From Streptomyces uncialis (lineage in GTDB: Bacteria > Actinomycetota > Actinomycetes > Streptomycetales > Streptomycetaceae), in NCBI RefSeq assembly GCF_036250755.1, contig NZ_CP109583.1:4402001-4466000 (forward strand): 64,000 nt of DNA, given 5' to 3'. The notes below the pieces were generated by a model that was not told the DNA's origin, did not search any database, and worked only from the letters and a program-made list of their open reading frames with translations. This document shows positions 35,293-42,908 of this stretch, in pieces (positions within the stretch are counted from its first letter, which is position 1; each line of letters opens with the position of its first letter). The translations under genes were made by a program, and so were the position numbers.

Positions 35293-35796
35293 TCAGCTCC
35301 GCAGGCTCCGCGCCGGCAGCAGACAGTGCGCGGCAGTCGCCAACACCCCCTCGTCCCCCGCGAAAGCGGACAGCGTCCGCTCCGTCATCTCGACCCCGGG
35401 AGTCCCCTCGGGCCAAGGCACCGTCGCGAAGAGGAAGTACGCGTGCCCCCGCTCCTCCACCGCCGCGAGCCACTCCCGCGGCACCACGCACTGCGCGTTC
35501 AGATGAGGCATGTTGACGACGGCCTGCCCCGCCTCGACCAGCAGGGTCAGCGGAAAACTGGGCCGGGTCCGCGCGTCGATGACGGGCCCGCCGGGGGGCA
35601 GCCCGGTGTTCTCCAGCAGCCGGCGCACCGCGGCCGAGGTGCCCTCCGCGCCACCGGGCCCGTCACCGAGGGAGTAGGCGAGGAGGAAGGCGAGGTCCCC
35701 CCGTTCGTCGGGGTGCTCGCCGCTCCAGGCCATGACGGCGAGGGTGCCCAGCTCAGCGGGGTGGAGGGGGCGCTTGTCAGTGGGGGTTGAGGTCAC
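35293..35796 (-). CDS. DUF5949-like protein
   Basis: A 167-residue protein. GTLAVMAWSGEHPDERGDLA, FLLAYSLGDGPGG, LLVEAGQAVVNMPHLNAQCV and YFLFATVPWPEGTPG are well-formed blocks, matching a Streptomyces family I recall as DUF5949, with no known function. Soluble by appearance, without signal or transmembrane helix. ATG at 35794-35796 is chosen. It stands between repeat sequence and the small secreted protein gene. Confidence 0.75.
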   Translation of the reverse strand: MTSTPTDKRPLHPAELGTLAVMAWSGEHPDERGDLAFLLAYSLGDGPGGAEGTSAAVRRLLENTGLPPGGPVIDARTRPSFPLTLLVEAGQAVVNMPHLNAQCVVPREWLAAVEERGHAYFLFATVPWPEGTPGVEMTERTLSAFAGDEGVLATAAHCLLPARSLRS

Positions 35797-35916
35797 CCCG
35801 GCACCGTAGCGACATATGAGGATGACCCGGATATTCGTGTCACTCGTCCGAGGGACACGCGTACGGGGATCACACGTTGGGGGTCGCGCGCGTGGCGTGC
35901 GACGAGCGCGGGTGGG

Positions 35917-35956
35917 GTCCGCGCGCCGGTCCCCTCACGCACCGCCGCGCGCGGAC
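35917..35956 (-). terminator. Hairpin after the small secreted protein gene
   Basis: GTCCGCGCG (35917-35925) pairs with CGCGCGGAC (35948-35956), just past the stop codon of the minus-strand gene. Confidence 0.65.
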
Positions 35957-35964
35957 CGCGGTGG

Positions 35965-36246
35965 CTACTTGCCGACGGGGAGCCCGCCGAGCAGCGGACC
36001 GGTCTGGGCGCCGCCCGCGTTCAGCTGGTCGGTGGTCTCGTTGAGGCCGTACAGGAGGGAGCCCTTCCGCTCCGTGTCGATCGCGTTGGAGTGCAGCGGC
36101 TGCGCGTCGAGCGTCTGCTGCGTGGTGAGGGTGTCCAGCGCGCCGTTCAGGCTGGTGGGCGTGAGGTCGGAGGCGAACGCCGGTGCGGCGGCACCGGCCA
36201 GGGCGAAGGACCCGGCAACGAGAGCGGCGGCCTTGAGGGGCTTCAT
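35965..36246 (-). CDS. Small secreted protein, unknown
   Basis: A 93-residue protein. A signal peptide (MKPLKAAALVAGSFALAGAA to AFAS) leads to a mature region of about 67 residues without cysteine: DLTPTSLNGALDTLTTQQTL, LHSNAIDTERKGSLLYGLNE, TTDQLNAGGAQTGPLLGGLP. GAAAGGAAC precedes the ATG as it does for the rodlins. Adjacent to a chaplin, it probably acts on the cell surface. The family is not recognised. Confidence 0.85.
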   Translation of the reverse strand: MKPLKAAALVAGSFALAGAAAPAFASDLTPTSLNGALDTLTTQQTLDAQPLHSNAIDTERKGSLLYGLNETTDQLNAGGAQTGPLLGGLPVGK

Positions 36247-36305
36247 CGTGTTCCTTTCTTCGGCGGCCCGGGGGCCGCCAGTGGGAATGCGTCCTACCGC
36301 GTGGA

Positions 36306-36333
36306 CTAACGACCTCCGGCCGTGCCGGAAACC
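36306..36333 (-). promoter_or_regulatory. Possible ECF-type promoter of the secreted protein
   Basis: Minus strand: GGTTTC (36328-36333), 16 bp, CGTTAG (36306-36311), 60 bp upstream of the start. The short chaplin at 55136 has GGTTTC-N16-CGTTTG in a similar place. Confidence 0.4.
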
Positions 36334-36600
36334 GCCGGAGAGCGAATTGCACACAACCCCCACCCGAAGGTGTTTCCCCACCATTCACCCGAGGCAGGGC
36401 AGGACCCGTTCCGATGGTTTTATATGAAAAATAGAGCGAGAGAAGGACCTTTTCTCACGAATACATGAGCGCAATCCGATCACCCGTACGGAATTCCACC
36501 AGGAAGCCCGTCGAAGAGCCCGGAAATCGCCCGCACCGGCCGCCGCCGGAGGAACTCCGGAGCCCTGCAATTGCGCCGCCAGGACATCCGTACAAACGAA

Positions 36601-36636
36601 CGAGCCGCCCGGCCCCGGAAGGGGGCGGGCGGCTCG
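36601..36636 (-). terminator. Hairpin terminator after the second chaplin
   Basis: CGAGCCGCCCG (36601-36611) pairs perfectly with CGGGCGGCTCG (36626-36636), 15 bp past the chaplin stop. Confidence 0.85.
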
Positions 36637-36651
36637 CGGAAAGGTCGGACC

Positions 36652-36891
36652 TCAGTCGTTCACGCAGACGTTGCCGAACGCGGGGTTGAGGATGCCGATG
36701 ACGTCGATGGTGTTGCCGCAGACGTTCACGGGGATGTGGACCGGGACCTGGACGACGTTGCCCGAGAGCACACCGGGGGAGCCCACGGCCGCGCCCTGGG
36801 CCCCGGCGTCGGCGGCGGCGACGCCCGCGGCGCCCGCGACAGCGGCGGCGGCGACGGTGGACAGGACGAGAGCCTTCGCGGTACGCGACAT
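36652..36891 (-). CDS. chpF: Short chaplin (ChpF position)
   Basis: A 79-residue secreted chaplin. A signal peptide (MSRTAKALVLSTVAAAAVAG to AAAD) precedes one domain: GAAVGSPGVLSGNVVQVPVH, IPVNVCGNTIDVIGILNPAF, GNVCVND, with both cysteines. Nearly identical to the chaplin at 32812 within the domain. AGGAG lies 10 bases before ATG. Divergent from the exopolysaccharide operon. The symbol is by position. Confidence 0.93.
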   Translation of the reverse strand: MSRTAKALVLSTVAAAAVAGAAGVAAADAGAQGAAVGSPGVLSGNVVQVPVHIPVNVCGNTIDVIGILNPAFGNVCVND

Positions 36892-36950
36892 GGAAGTAAT
36901 GCTCCTAGATCGTTGGGTGACGCACCAGGCGAGGATGCCCGGCCCATGGA

Positions 36951-36978
36951 CCAACGTCCGACCCTCCGGCGGGTTCCG
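36951..36978 (-). promoter_or_regulatory. BldN-like promoter of the second chaplin
   Basis: Minus strand: CGGAAC (36973-36978), 16 bp, CGTTGG (36951-36956), 60 bp upstream of the start. The remainder of the divergent gap (36892-37225) must also hold the promoter of the exopolysaccharide operon, which I could not identify. Confidence 0.65.
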
Positions 36979-37225
36979 CATCCGAAAGGGTGATCTCTCG
37001 GCGCTCCCGCTCAACAACACCCGCGAGAGTGCCGAACGAAATCGCGGATACCCATTAATCCGACACACAGACTTCCGCGGTATCAGCAGCAAATAAGCTC
37101 GGCGGTTAGAGTGGCTTCCCTCCCCACGGACGGCCGAATCGGCGGTGGGGAGTCCCGCTTCGTCGATGTGTGATGGTCATACTGCCTTCCGACGGGTTCA
37201 GGATCTTTACATCCCCGAAAGGGCA

Positions 37226-38464
37226 ATGCCGGTCATGCGCAATTCCTTCGCCCCGGTCCTCAGACGGCTGCTGCCGCCGCGTACCACGGTGTGTGTCCTT
37301 TCGCTCTGCGCGGTGGCGGCGGGCGGCTTCGTCCAGGCCCCGCCCGTCCACGGGGCGGACCCCGACGACGGCAGGCCGGGCGGCGTCGTCGCCCCCGCGC
37401 TCCCCGCCGGGGTACCCGACGCACGGCCCGCCGCTCCCCCGCGCATCGCGCCGTACGCCTCGGAGGCGGCGAGCGTGCCGTTCGCCCAGCGGTTCCACGC
37501 CGTGCAGCACGGCGGCATCACCCGGGCCGCCAACACGTCGATCACCTGCCGCGGACCCGCGCCCACCCCGTCCGCCGTGTCCTGCGCCGACGCGCGGGAC
37601 GGACGCGCCGCGGCCAACGACGACTTCGACATGTTCTACACCGACGTCGACTCCGACCCGAACACCTACAACTCCAGCCGCGGCGAACTGCGCGCGCCCG
37701 CCGGGGCGAAGGTCTCGTACGCGCGGCTGTACTGGGGCGGCAATCTGCTGGTGGGTGAGCAGAAGCCGGCCCGGGACAACGGGCGGGTGCTCGTCGCCGA
37801 GCCGGGCGGCTCGTACAAGGAGGTCCTCGCGGACAGTGTCGTCGGGCACCGGATCGCGGGCGGCGCGGACGCCTTCCAGGCCTCCGCGGACGTCACCGGC
37901 CTGGTGCGCTCCGGCGGCACGGGACTGTGGACGGTCGCCCAGGTCAATGTGGCCATGGGGCACTCGCAGGCGGGCGCGTGGGGCGGCTGGACGCTGGTCG
38001 TGGCGTACGAGCGGGCGAGCGAGCCGCTGCGGCAGCTCAGCCTGTGGGACGGCTTCCAGTACCTGGGCGAGAGCCCGAACGACGCGGCGCTGCGGCTCGA
38101 CGGCGCCGCCGCCCCGGCGGGGGCCCGCGGCCAGGCCGGGTTCGTCGTCTACAACGGCGACACCGGCACCAGCGGCGACGCGCTGACCCTCTCCGTCGGC
38201 AGGCGCGCCGCGGCCACCCTGTCCGGCCCCGGCAACCCGGCCGGTGACCTCTTCAACTCCACCGTCACCGAGCCCGGCACCTCGCAGCCCCGCCGCGACC
38301 CCGCCCACACCGGCACCCTCGGGTACGACTCCGACGTGCTGGAGCTCGGCGAGGCGGTCGCCGACGGCGGCGGGCGGCTCGATCTGCGGCTGACCGCCGA
38401 ACGGGACGCCGCCTGGGCGGGGGTCCTGTTCCTCGCGGTCGAGACCGACACCGATGCCGAGTAA
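37226..38464 (+). CDS. Secreted protein (DUF3344-like), first gene of the EPS operon
   Basis: A 412-residue protein with a signal peptide (RRLLPPRTTVCVLSLCAVAA, cleavage near PPVHGAD). The mature part has DDFDMFYTDVDSDPNTYNSS, ARLYWGGNLL and GAWGGWTLVVAYERASEPLR, a beta-rich pattern like extracellular DUF3344-type proteins; the role is unknown. The ATG at 37226 follows GAAAGGG. It overlaps the next gene by 11 bp and so belongs to the exopolysaccharide operon. It may be a matrix or assembly protein (inference). Confidence 0.75.
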   Translation: MPVMRNSFAPVLRRLLPPRTTVCVLSLCAVAAGGFVQAPPVHGADPDDGRPGGVVAPALPAGVPDARPAAPPRIAPYASEAASVPFAQRFHAVQHGGITRAANTSITCRGPAPTPSAVSCADARDGRAAANDDFDMFYTDVDSDPNTYNSSRGELRAPAGAKVSYARLYWGGNLLVGEQKPARDNGRVLVAEPGGSYKEVLADSVVGHRIAGGADAFQASADVTGLVRSGGTGLWTVAQVNVAMGHSQAGAWGGWTLVVAYERASEPLRQLSLWDGFQYLGESPNDAALRLDGAAAPAGARGQAGFVVYNGDTGTSGDALTLSVGRRAAATLSGPGNPAGDLFNSTVTEPGTSQPRRDPAHTGTLGYDSDVLELGEAVADGGGRLDLRLTAERDAAWAGVLFLAVETDTDAE

Positions 38465-39728
38465 CCCGTCCCCGACGGGCCGGCCGGACACCCGCGCCGA
38501 AGCGGCGCGGGCCGCGCGGCCGCCACGGCCCGGCCGCGCCCCGGCCGACGCGCCGCCCCGGGTGCTGCACGTCGTGCAGCCCGTGACGGGCGGGGTGCCC
38601 CGGGTGGTGCTGGACCTGATCCAGCAGCACCTCACGGCCCCCGACGCGCCGCGCCTCCTCGTCGCCTGCCCCGAACAGGGGCCGCTCGCCGGATGGGTGA
38701 CCGCCGCGGGCGCCGACTGGCTGCGCTGGGACGCCACCCGCTCCCCCGGCACCGCGCTGCCCTCCGAGATCCGCGCACTGGCCCGGCTGATCGCCCGCAC
38801 CCGTCCCGGACTCGTCCACGCGCACAGCGCCAAGGCCGGACTCGCCGCCCGGCTCGCGCTGCGGGGCCGGGTACCGACCGTGTTCCAGCCGCACGCCTGG
38901 TCGTTCGAGGCCGTCGAGGGGACCGCCGCCCGGCTCGCCCGCCGCTGGGAGGTCGGCGCGGCACGCTGGGCCTCGCGGATCGTGTGCGTCAGCGAGGCGG
39001 AACGCGCCACGGGCGAGGCCGCCGGGGTACGCGGCCACTGGACGGTCGTCCCCAACGGCGTGGACACCGACCGGTTCCGGCCGGAGCCCCCCGCGCACGA
39101 CGTACTGCCCCGCGCGCGCCGCGCCCCCCACGACGCGCCGCCCGCGCTCGCCGGGACCGACCCGCGCGCCCCCCTCGTCGTGTGCGTCGCCCGGCTCTGC
39201 CGCCAGAAGGGGCAGGACGTGCTGCTGCGGGCCTGGTCCGAGGTCGTACGACGGGTCCCCGGGGCGCGGCTGGCCCTCGTGGGTGACGGGCCGGACGGGG
39301 AACGGCTGCGCGCCGGCTCACCCGAAGGGGTGATCTTCGCCGGGGCCGCCGAGGACCCCGCCCCCTGGTACCGGGCCGCCGACCTCGTCGTCCTCCCGTC
39401 CCGGTGGGAGGGGATGGCGCTGGCCCCGCTGGAGGCGATGGCGTGCGGGCGGCCCGTGCTGCTGACCGATGTCGCCGGGGCGCGCGAGAGCCTCGCGCCC
39501 GGCCATCGCGCGTACTGTCTCGTGCCTCCCGGGGATCCCGCCGCGCTGGCACGCGCGGCGGCCGGGCTGCTGCTGGACGCCCCCCGGCGGGCGGCACTCG
39601 GCGCACAGGGCCGTCGGCACGTCCTCACCACCCACGATGTGCGGCAGTCCGCGCGGGCCGTCGCGGCCGTGTACCGCGACATCCTCGGCGCGGAGCGCCC
39701 CAAGTGCAGGGAGTCCACCACCTCGTGA
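38454..39728 (+). CDS. Glycosyltransferase family 4
   Basis: A 424-residue GT-B glycosyltransferase. N-domain: VLHVVQPVTGGVPRVVLDLI, LVHAHSAKAGLAARLAL. C-domain: VVPNGVDTDRF, VVCVARLCRQKGQDVLLRAW, ALVGDGPDGERL, and the nucleotide-sugar motif VLPSRWEGMALAPLEAMACG. It adds a sugar to the lipid-linked repeat unit of the exopolysaccharide; donor and acceptor are unknown. It overlaps its neighbours on both sides (11 bp upstream, 4 bp downstream). Confidence 0.92.
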   Translation: MPSNPSPTGRPDTRAEAARAARPPRPGRAPADAPPRVLHVVQPVTGGVPRVVLDLIQQHLTAPDAPRLLVACPEQGPLAGWVTAAGADWLRWDATRSPGTALPSEIRALARLIARTRPGLVHAHSAKAGLAARLALRGRVPTVFQPHAWSFEAVEGTAARLARRWEVGAARWASRIVCVSEAERATGEAAGVRGHWTVVPNGVDTDRFRPEPPAHDVLPRARRAPHDAPPALAGTDPRAPLVVCVARLCRQKGQDVLLRAWSEVVRRVPGARLALVGDGPDGERLRAGSPEGVIFAGAAEDPAPWYRAADLVVLPSRWEGMALAPLEAMACGRPVLLTDVAGARESLAPGHRAYCLVPPGDPAALARAAAGLLLDAPRRAALGAQGRRHVLTTHDVRQSARAVAAVYRDILGAERPKCRESTTS

Positions 39729-41425
39729 CCGCGGAAAGCACCGTTCCTCCGCCCGTGGGACAGCCGCGCGCGGGACGCAGCGGCTCCACCGTTCCCGGGT
39801 CCGGGCTGCCCGGCACCCCCCGGCCGGCCGGACCGGCGCGCACCGCGGGCGGGGTCCGCACCGCCACGTCCACGCGCCCCGGCGGCGCCGCGCGCGCCGG
39901 GACCCTCCGGCCGTCGCCCACCGTCCGGGCCGCCGGCACCGCCCGGCTCGCCCCGCCGGTGACCGCGCGCCCGTCCGGCGCCCTCTCTCCGCTGCCGCCC
40001 CGGCCGCTGTCCGGCGCGGGCGCGCCCCCGGCGGGCCGGACGGCCGCGCCGCGTCCGCGCCGGGACCTGCCGGTGCTCGCGGTGGACGGCACGGCGGGGC
40101 TGCTCGCCGTGCTCGCGCTCGGCGCCCCGCAGCGGCATCCGCTGATCCTGGCGGTGCTGACCGTCGGCGTCGGCGGCTGGCACGCGCGGGCCGCGCTGCG
40201 CCGCCGTACGGTGACCGCGCCCGACGCGCTGGACGAACTGCCCGCGCTGTGCGGGCGGGTCATGGTGGCGTGGGCGCTGCTCGGCGCGGTCCTGGGGGCG
40301 CTCTCCCCGGCCTTCGCGCTGTCTCCGCGCGCGCTCGCCCTGGGGTGCGCGGCGCAGGTGCTCACCTCGTGCGCGGGGCGCGGGATCGTGTACGCGCGCC
40401 GCCGCGGACGCCTGACGCGCCGGCCCCACGCCACGCTGGTCGTCGGACCGGCGGGCCCGGCCCGGCTGGTCGCGGCGGCCCTGCTGCGGCATCCCGGCTG
40501 CGGGGTCCGCCCGGTCGGCGTCGTCACCGACCCGGACATCCCCGCCGACCCGGCCCCGGCCGCGGACCTCCCCGTCCCGCCCGGCCCGGTGCTGCCGACG
40601 CTGACCACCACCGACGAGGTACGGCGCGCCCTTGTGCAGAACGGCGTACGTGAGGTGCTCGTCGTCGGCGCGGACACCTGCCGCGTACAGGCCCCGCTGC
40701 TGCGCACCCTCGGCAAACTGGGCTGCGGACTGTGGCGGATCGACCCCGACACCGCCGGGTTCCGCCCGGCGAACGGCTTCCCGGGCGCGGGCGCACCCCG
40801 GCTCGCGGGCTTCGCGTACACGGCGCTCCTCGCGCCCCGCACCCGCCGCACCCACCCCGGCAAACGGGCCCTGGACGTGGTCGTGTCGGGTGCCTTGCTG
40901 CTGCTCGGCGCCCCGGTGCTGCTGCTGTGCGCGACGGTGATCCGGATCGTCGACGGACCCGGGGTGGTGTTCCGCCAGGAACGCGTCGGCAAGGGCGGAC
41001 GCCGGTTCACCCTGCTCAAGTTCCGTACCCTGCGCCCCGCCGACCCCCAGGAGGCGGCCACCCTCTGGAGTGTCGCCGACGACAGCCGGGTCAACGCCTT
41101 CTGCCGCTTCCTGCGCCGGACCTCGCTGGACGAGCTGCCGCAGCTGTGGAACGTCTTCCGCGGGGACATGTCGCTGGTCGGACCGCGCCCCGAACGCCCG
41201 TACTTCGTGGCGCAGTTCAGCCGGACGTACGACGGATACCGGTCACGGCACCGGATGGAGACCGGCATCACCGGGCTCGCGCAGGTCCAGGGGCTGCGCG
41301 GCGACACGTCCATCGAGGACCGGGCCCGCTTCGACAACGCGTACATCGACACCTGGTCGCTGTGGCAGGACATCCGCATCCTGCTGCGGACGGCCGCCCT
41401 CCTCGTCCGTCCCACAGGAAGCTGA
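39725..41425 (+). CDS. Polyprenyl-phosphate phosphoglycosyl transferase (initiating)
   Basis: A 566-residue membrane enzyme of the WbaP/CpsE type that loads the first sugar-1-phosphate on undecaprenyl phosphate. After a disordered 100-residue leader come transmembrane helices and a Rossmann-like region (ATLVVGPAGPARLVAAALLR). The catalytic C-domain starts at KRALDVVVSGALLLLGAPVL and has GVVFRQERVGKGGRRFTLLK, FRTLRP, RRTSLDELPQLWNVFRGDMS, LVGPRPERP and TGITGLAQVQGLRG. The GTG at 39725 overlaps the GT stop. Confidence 0.92.
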   Translation: MTAESTVPPPVGQPRAGRSGSTVPGSGLPGTPRPAGPARTAGGVRTATSTRPGGAARAGTLRPSPTVRAAGTARLAPPVTARPSGALSPLPPRPLSGAGAPPAGRTAAPRPRRDLPVLAVDGTAGLLAVLALGAPQRHPLILAVLTVGVGGWHARAALRRRTVTAPDALDELPALCGRVMVAWALLGAVLGALSPAFALSPRALALGCAAQVLTSCAGRGIVYARRRGRLTRRPHATLVVGPAGPARLVAAALLRHPGCGVRPVGVVTDPDIPADPAPAADLPVPPGPVLPTLTTTDEVRRALVQNGVREVLVVGADTCRVQAPLLRTLGKLGCGLWRIDPDTAGFRPANGFPGAGAPRLAGFAYTALLAPRTRRTHPGKRALDVVVSGALLLLGAPVLLLCATVIRIVDGPGVVFRQERVGKGGRRFTLLKFRTLRPADPQEAATLWSVADDSRVNAFCRFLRRTSLDELPQLWNVFRGDMSLVGPRPERPYFVAQFSRTYDGYRSRHRMETGITGLAQVQGLRGDTSIEDRARFDNAYIDTWSLWQDIRILLRTAALLVRPTGS

Positions 41426-41429
41426 CCCG

Positions 41430-42908
41430 GTGCCCGACTCCCTCCCGGCCACCGGCCGTCCCCCGCGGACGGCCGGTGGCCCGCCCGGGGCACCCGCCGC
41501 CACCGGGACCGCGCCGGCGGCCCGACCGCTCGCCGCGGCGGGCCGGTTCGCGCCGGTGCTGCCCGTGGTCGCGCTGATGGCGCTGCTGGCGCTGCCCGTG
41601 TCCGGGGACACCGCCCGGTCCGGGGGCGGCACCCCCGCCGATGTGATGTCCGGGGTGCTGGTGCTGCTGGCCGTCGCCGGGGCGGTACGGCGCGCGGAGC
41701 GTGCGCTGAGCCGGACCGCGCTCGTGGTGCTGGGGCTGCCGGTCGTCGGGTTCGCGGTCGCGGCGACGGGCGCGGCCGACGCCGCGACCGGCCTCACCGG
41801 CCTCGGCCGCTACCTCCAGGTGTTCGTCCTGGTCCCGGCCGCGGTGCTGCTGCTGGTCCGGGACCGCGCCGATCTGCGGGTGCTGGCCTGGGCGTTCGTG
41901 GGCCTCGCGCTCGTCCAGGGCGGGATCGGGGCGCACCAGTACGCCACCGGGACCGGCGCCTCGTACATGGGCGCCGACATCCGGGCCGTCGGCACCTTCG
42001 GCCCGACCGATGTGATGGGCATGGCGACGGTCGTCTCGTACGGGGTGATCTGCGCGGTCGGCCTCGCGCTCGGCGCGGCACCGGGTACCGGGACGGGTAC
42101 GGGTACGGGTACGCCCGACGGTTCGGCCACGGGGACGGCCCCGGGTACGGGTGCGGCGGTGCGGCAGCGGGTCGTGGCGCTGGTCTGCGCGCTGCTCCTG
42201 CTGGTGCCGCTCGCGCTGTCGTTCAGCCGGGGCGCGTGGATCGCGACGGCCGTGGCGTGCGCGGCGCAACTGCTGCTGGCCGGGGTGCGGCGGGCGGTGG
42301 CGGTGGGCGCGGTGCTCGCCGCCGTGCTCGTGGTGCTGGTCGGCGGGGTCGGGGTCGGCACGGCGATGCTCCAGGAACGGGTGGACTCCATCACCAAGGT
42401 CACCGACGCGCCCGACCAGTCGGTGCTCGACCGCTACACGATGTGGGCGGCGGCCGTCGGTATGTGGCGGGAGCGGCCCGTCACCGGGGTCGGGCTGAAG
42501 AACTTCCCCGCCCACCGGGACGGTCACGCCTCGCTGGCCCTGTCCTCCGGCAGCGACACGGCCGGGGCGGGTTCCGGGTTCGTCCGCCAGCCCCTGCTGT
42601 CCCCGCACAACATGTATCTGCTGGTCCTCAGCGAACAGGGGCTCCTCGGGCTGCTCGCCCTCGCCGGGGGCTGGGGCGCGCTGCTGGTGCTCGGCGTCCG
42701 GCGCCTCGCGCTCGTCCGCGGGGCCGCCGTACGGGCGCCCGGGGGGCCGTCGGCCCGGGGCGCGGACTGCGGACTGCTCGCCTGCGGGCTGCTGGTGTGG
42801 CAGCTGGTGGACTTCGCGTACGCGGACATCGGCGGCCCGTCCACGGTGCTGACCGCGGTCGCGCTGGGCGTCGTGGCGTGGTGGGCACTGGGGGCCGAAG
42901 CCCGGTGA
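41430..42908 (+). CDS. O-antigen ligase / Wzy-like polymerase
   Basis: A 492-residue protein with about eleven hydrophobic helices and the Wzy/WaaL-type loop (MWAAAVGMWRERPVTGVGLK, NFPAHRDG, and LSPHNMYLLVLSEQGLLGLL). It probably polymerises or ligates the lipid-linked repeat unit outside the membrane. A GTGTGTGTG run from (GGTACG)-type repeats at about 42085-42115 interrupts a loop. The GTG at 41430 begins four bases after the previous stop and has AGGAAG upstream. Confidence 0.85.
   Translation: MPDSLPATGRPPRTAGGPPGAPAATGTAPAARPLAAAGRFAPVLPVVALMALLALPVSGDTARSGGGTPADVMSGVLVLLAVAGAVRRAERALSRTALVVLGLPVVGFAVAATGAADAATGLTGLGRYLQVFVLVPAAVLLLVRDRADLRVLAWAFVGLALVQGGIGAHQYATGTGASYMGADIRAVGTFGPTDVMGMATVVSYGVICAVGLALGAAPGTGTGTGTGTPDGSATGTAPGTGAAVRQRVVALVCALLLLVPLALSFSRGAWIATAVACAAQLLLAGVRRAVAVGAVLAAVLVVLVGGVGVGTAMLQERVDSITKVTDAPDQSVLDRYTMWAAAVGMWRERPVTGVGLKNFPAHRDGHASLALSSGSDTAGAGSGFVRQPLLSPHNMYLLVLSEQGLLGLLALAGGWGALLVLGVRRLALVRGAAVRAPGGPSARGADCGLLACGLLVWQLVDFAYADIGGPSTVLTAVALGVVAWWALGAEAR

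Noticed and set aside
34920..35516. Plus-strand ORFs across repeat copy B
   Set aside because: Reading frames run through the dispersed repeat and into the antisense of the DUF5949-like gene.
37106..40855. Very long minus-strand open frame (over 1200 codons) opposite the EPS operon
   Set aside because: Composition is Arg/Gly/Pro-rich with no domain, and it lies antisense to well-defined genes; a G+C shadow frame.
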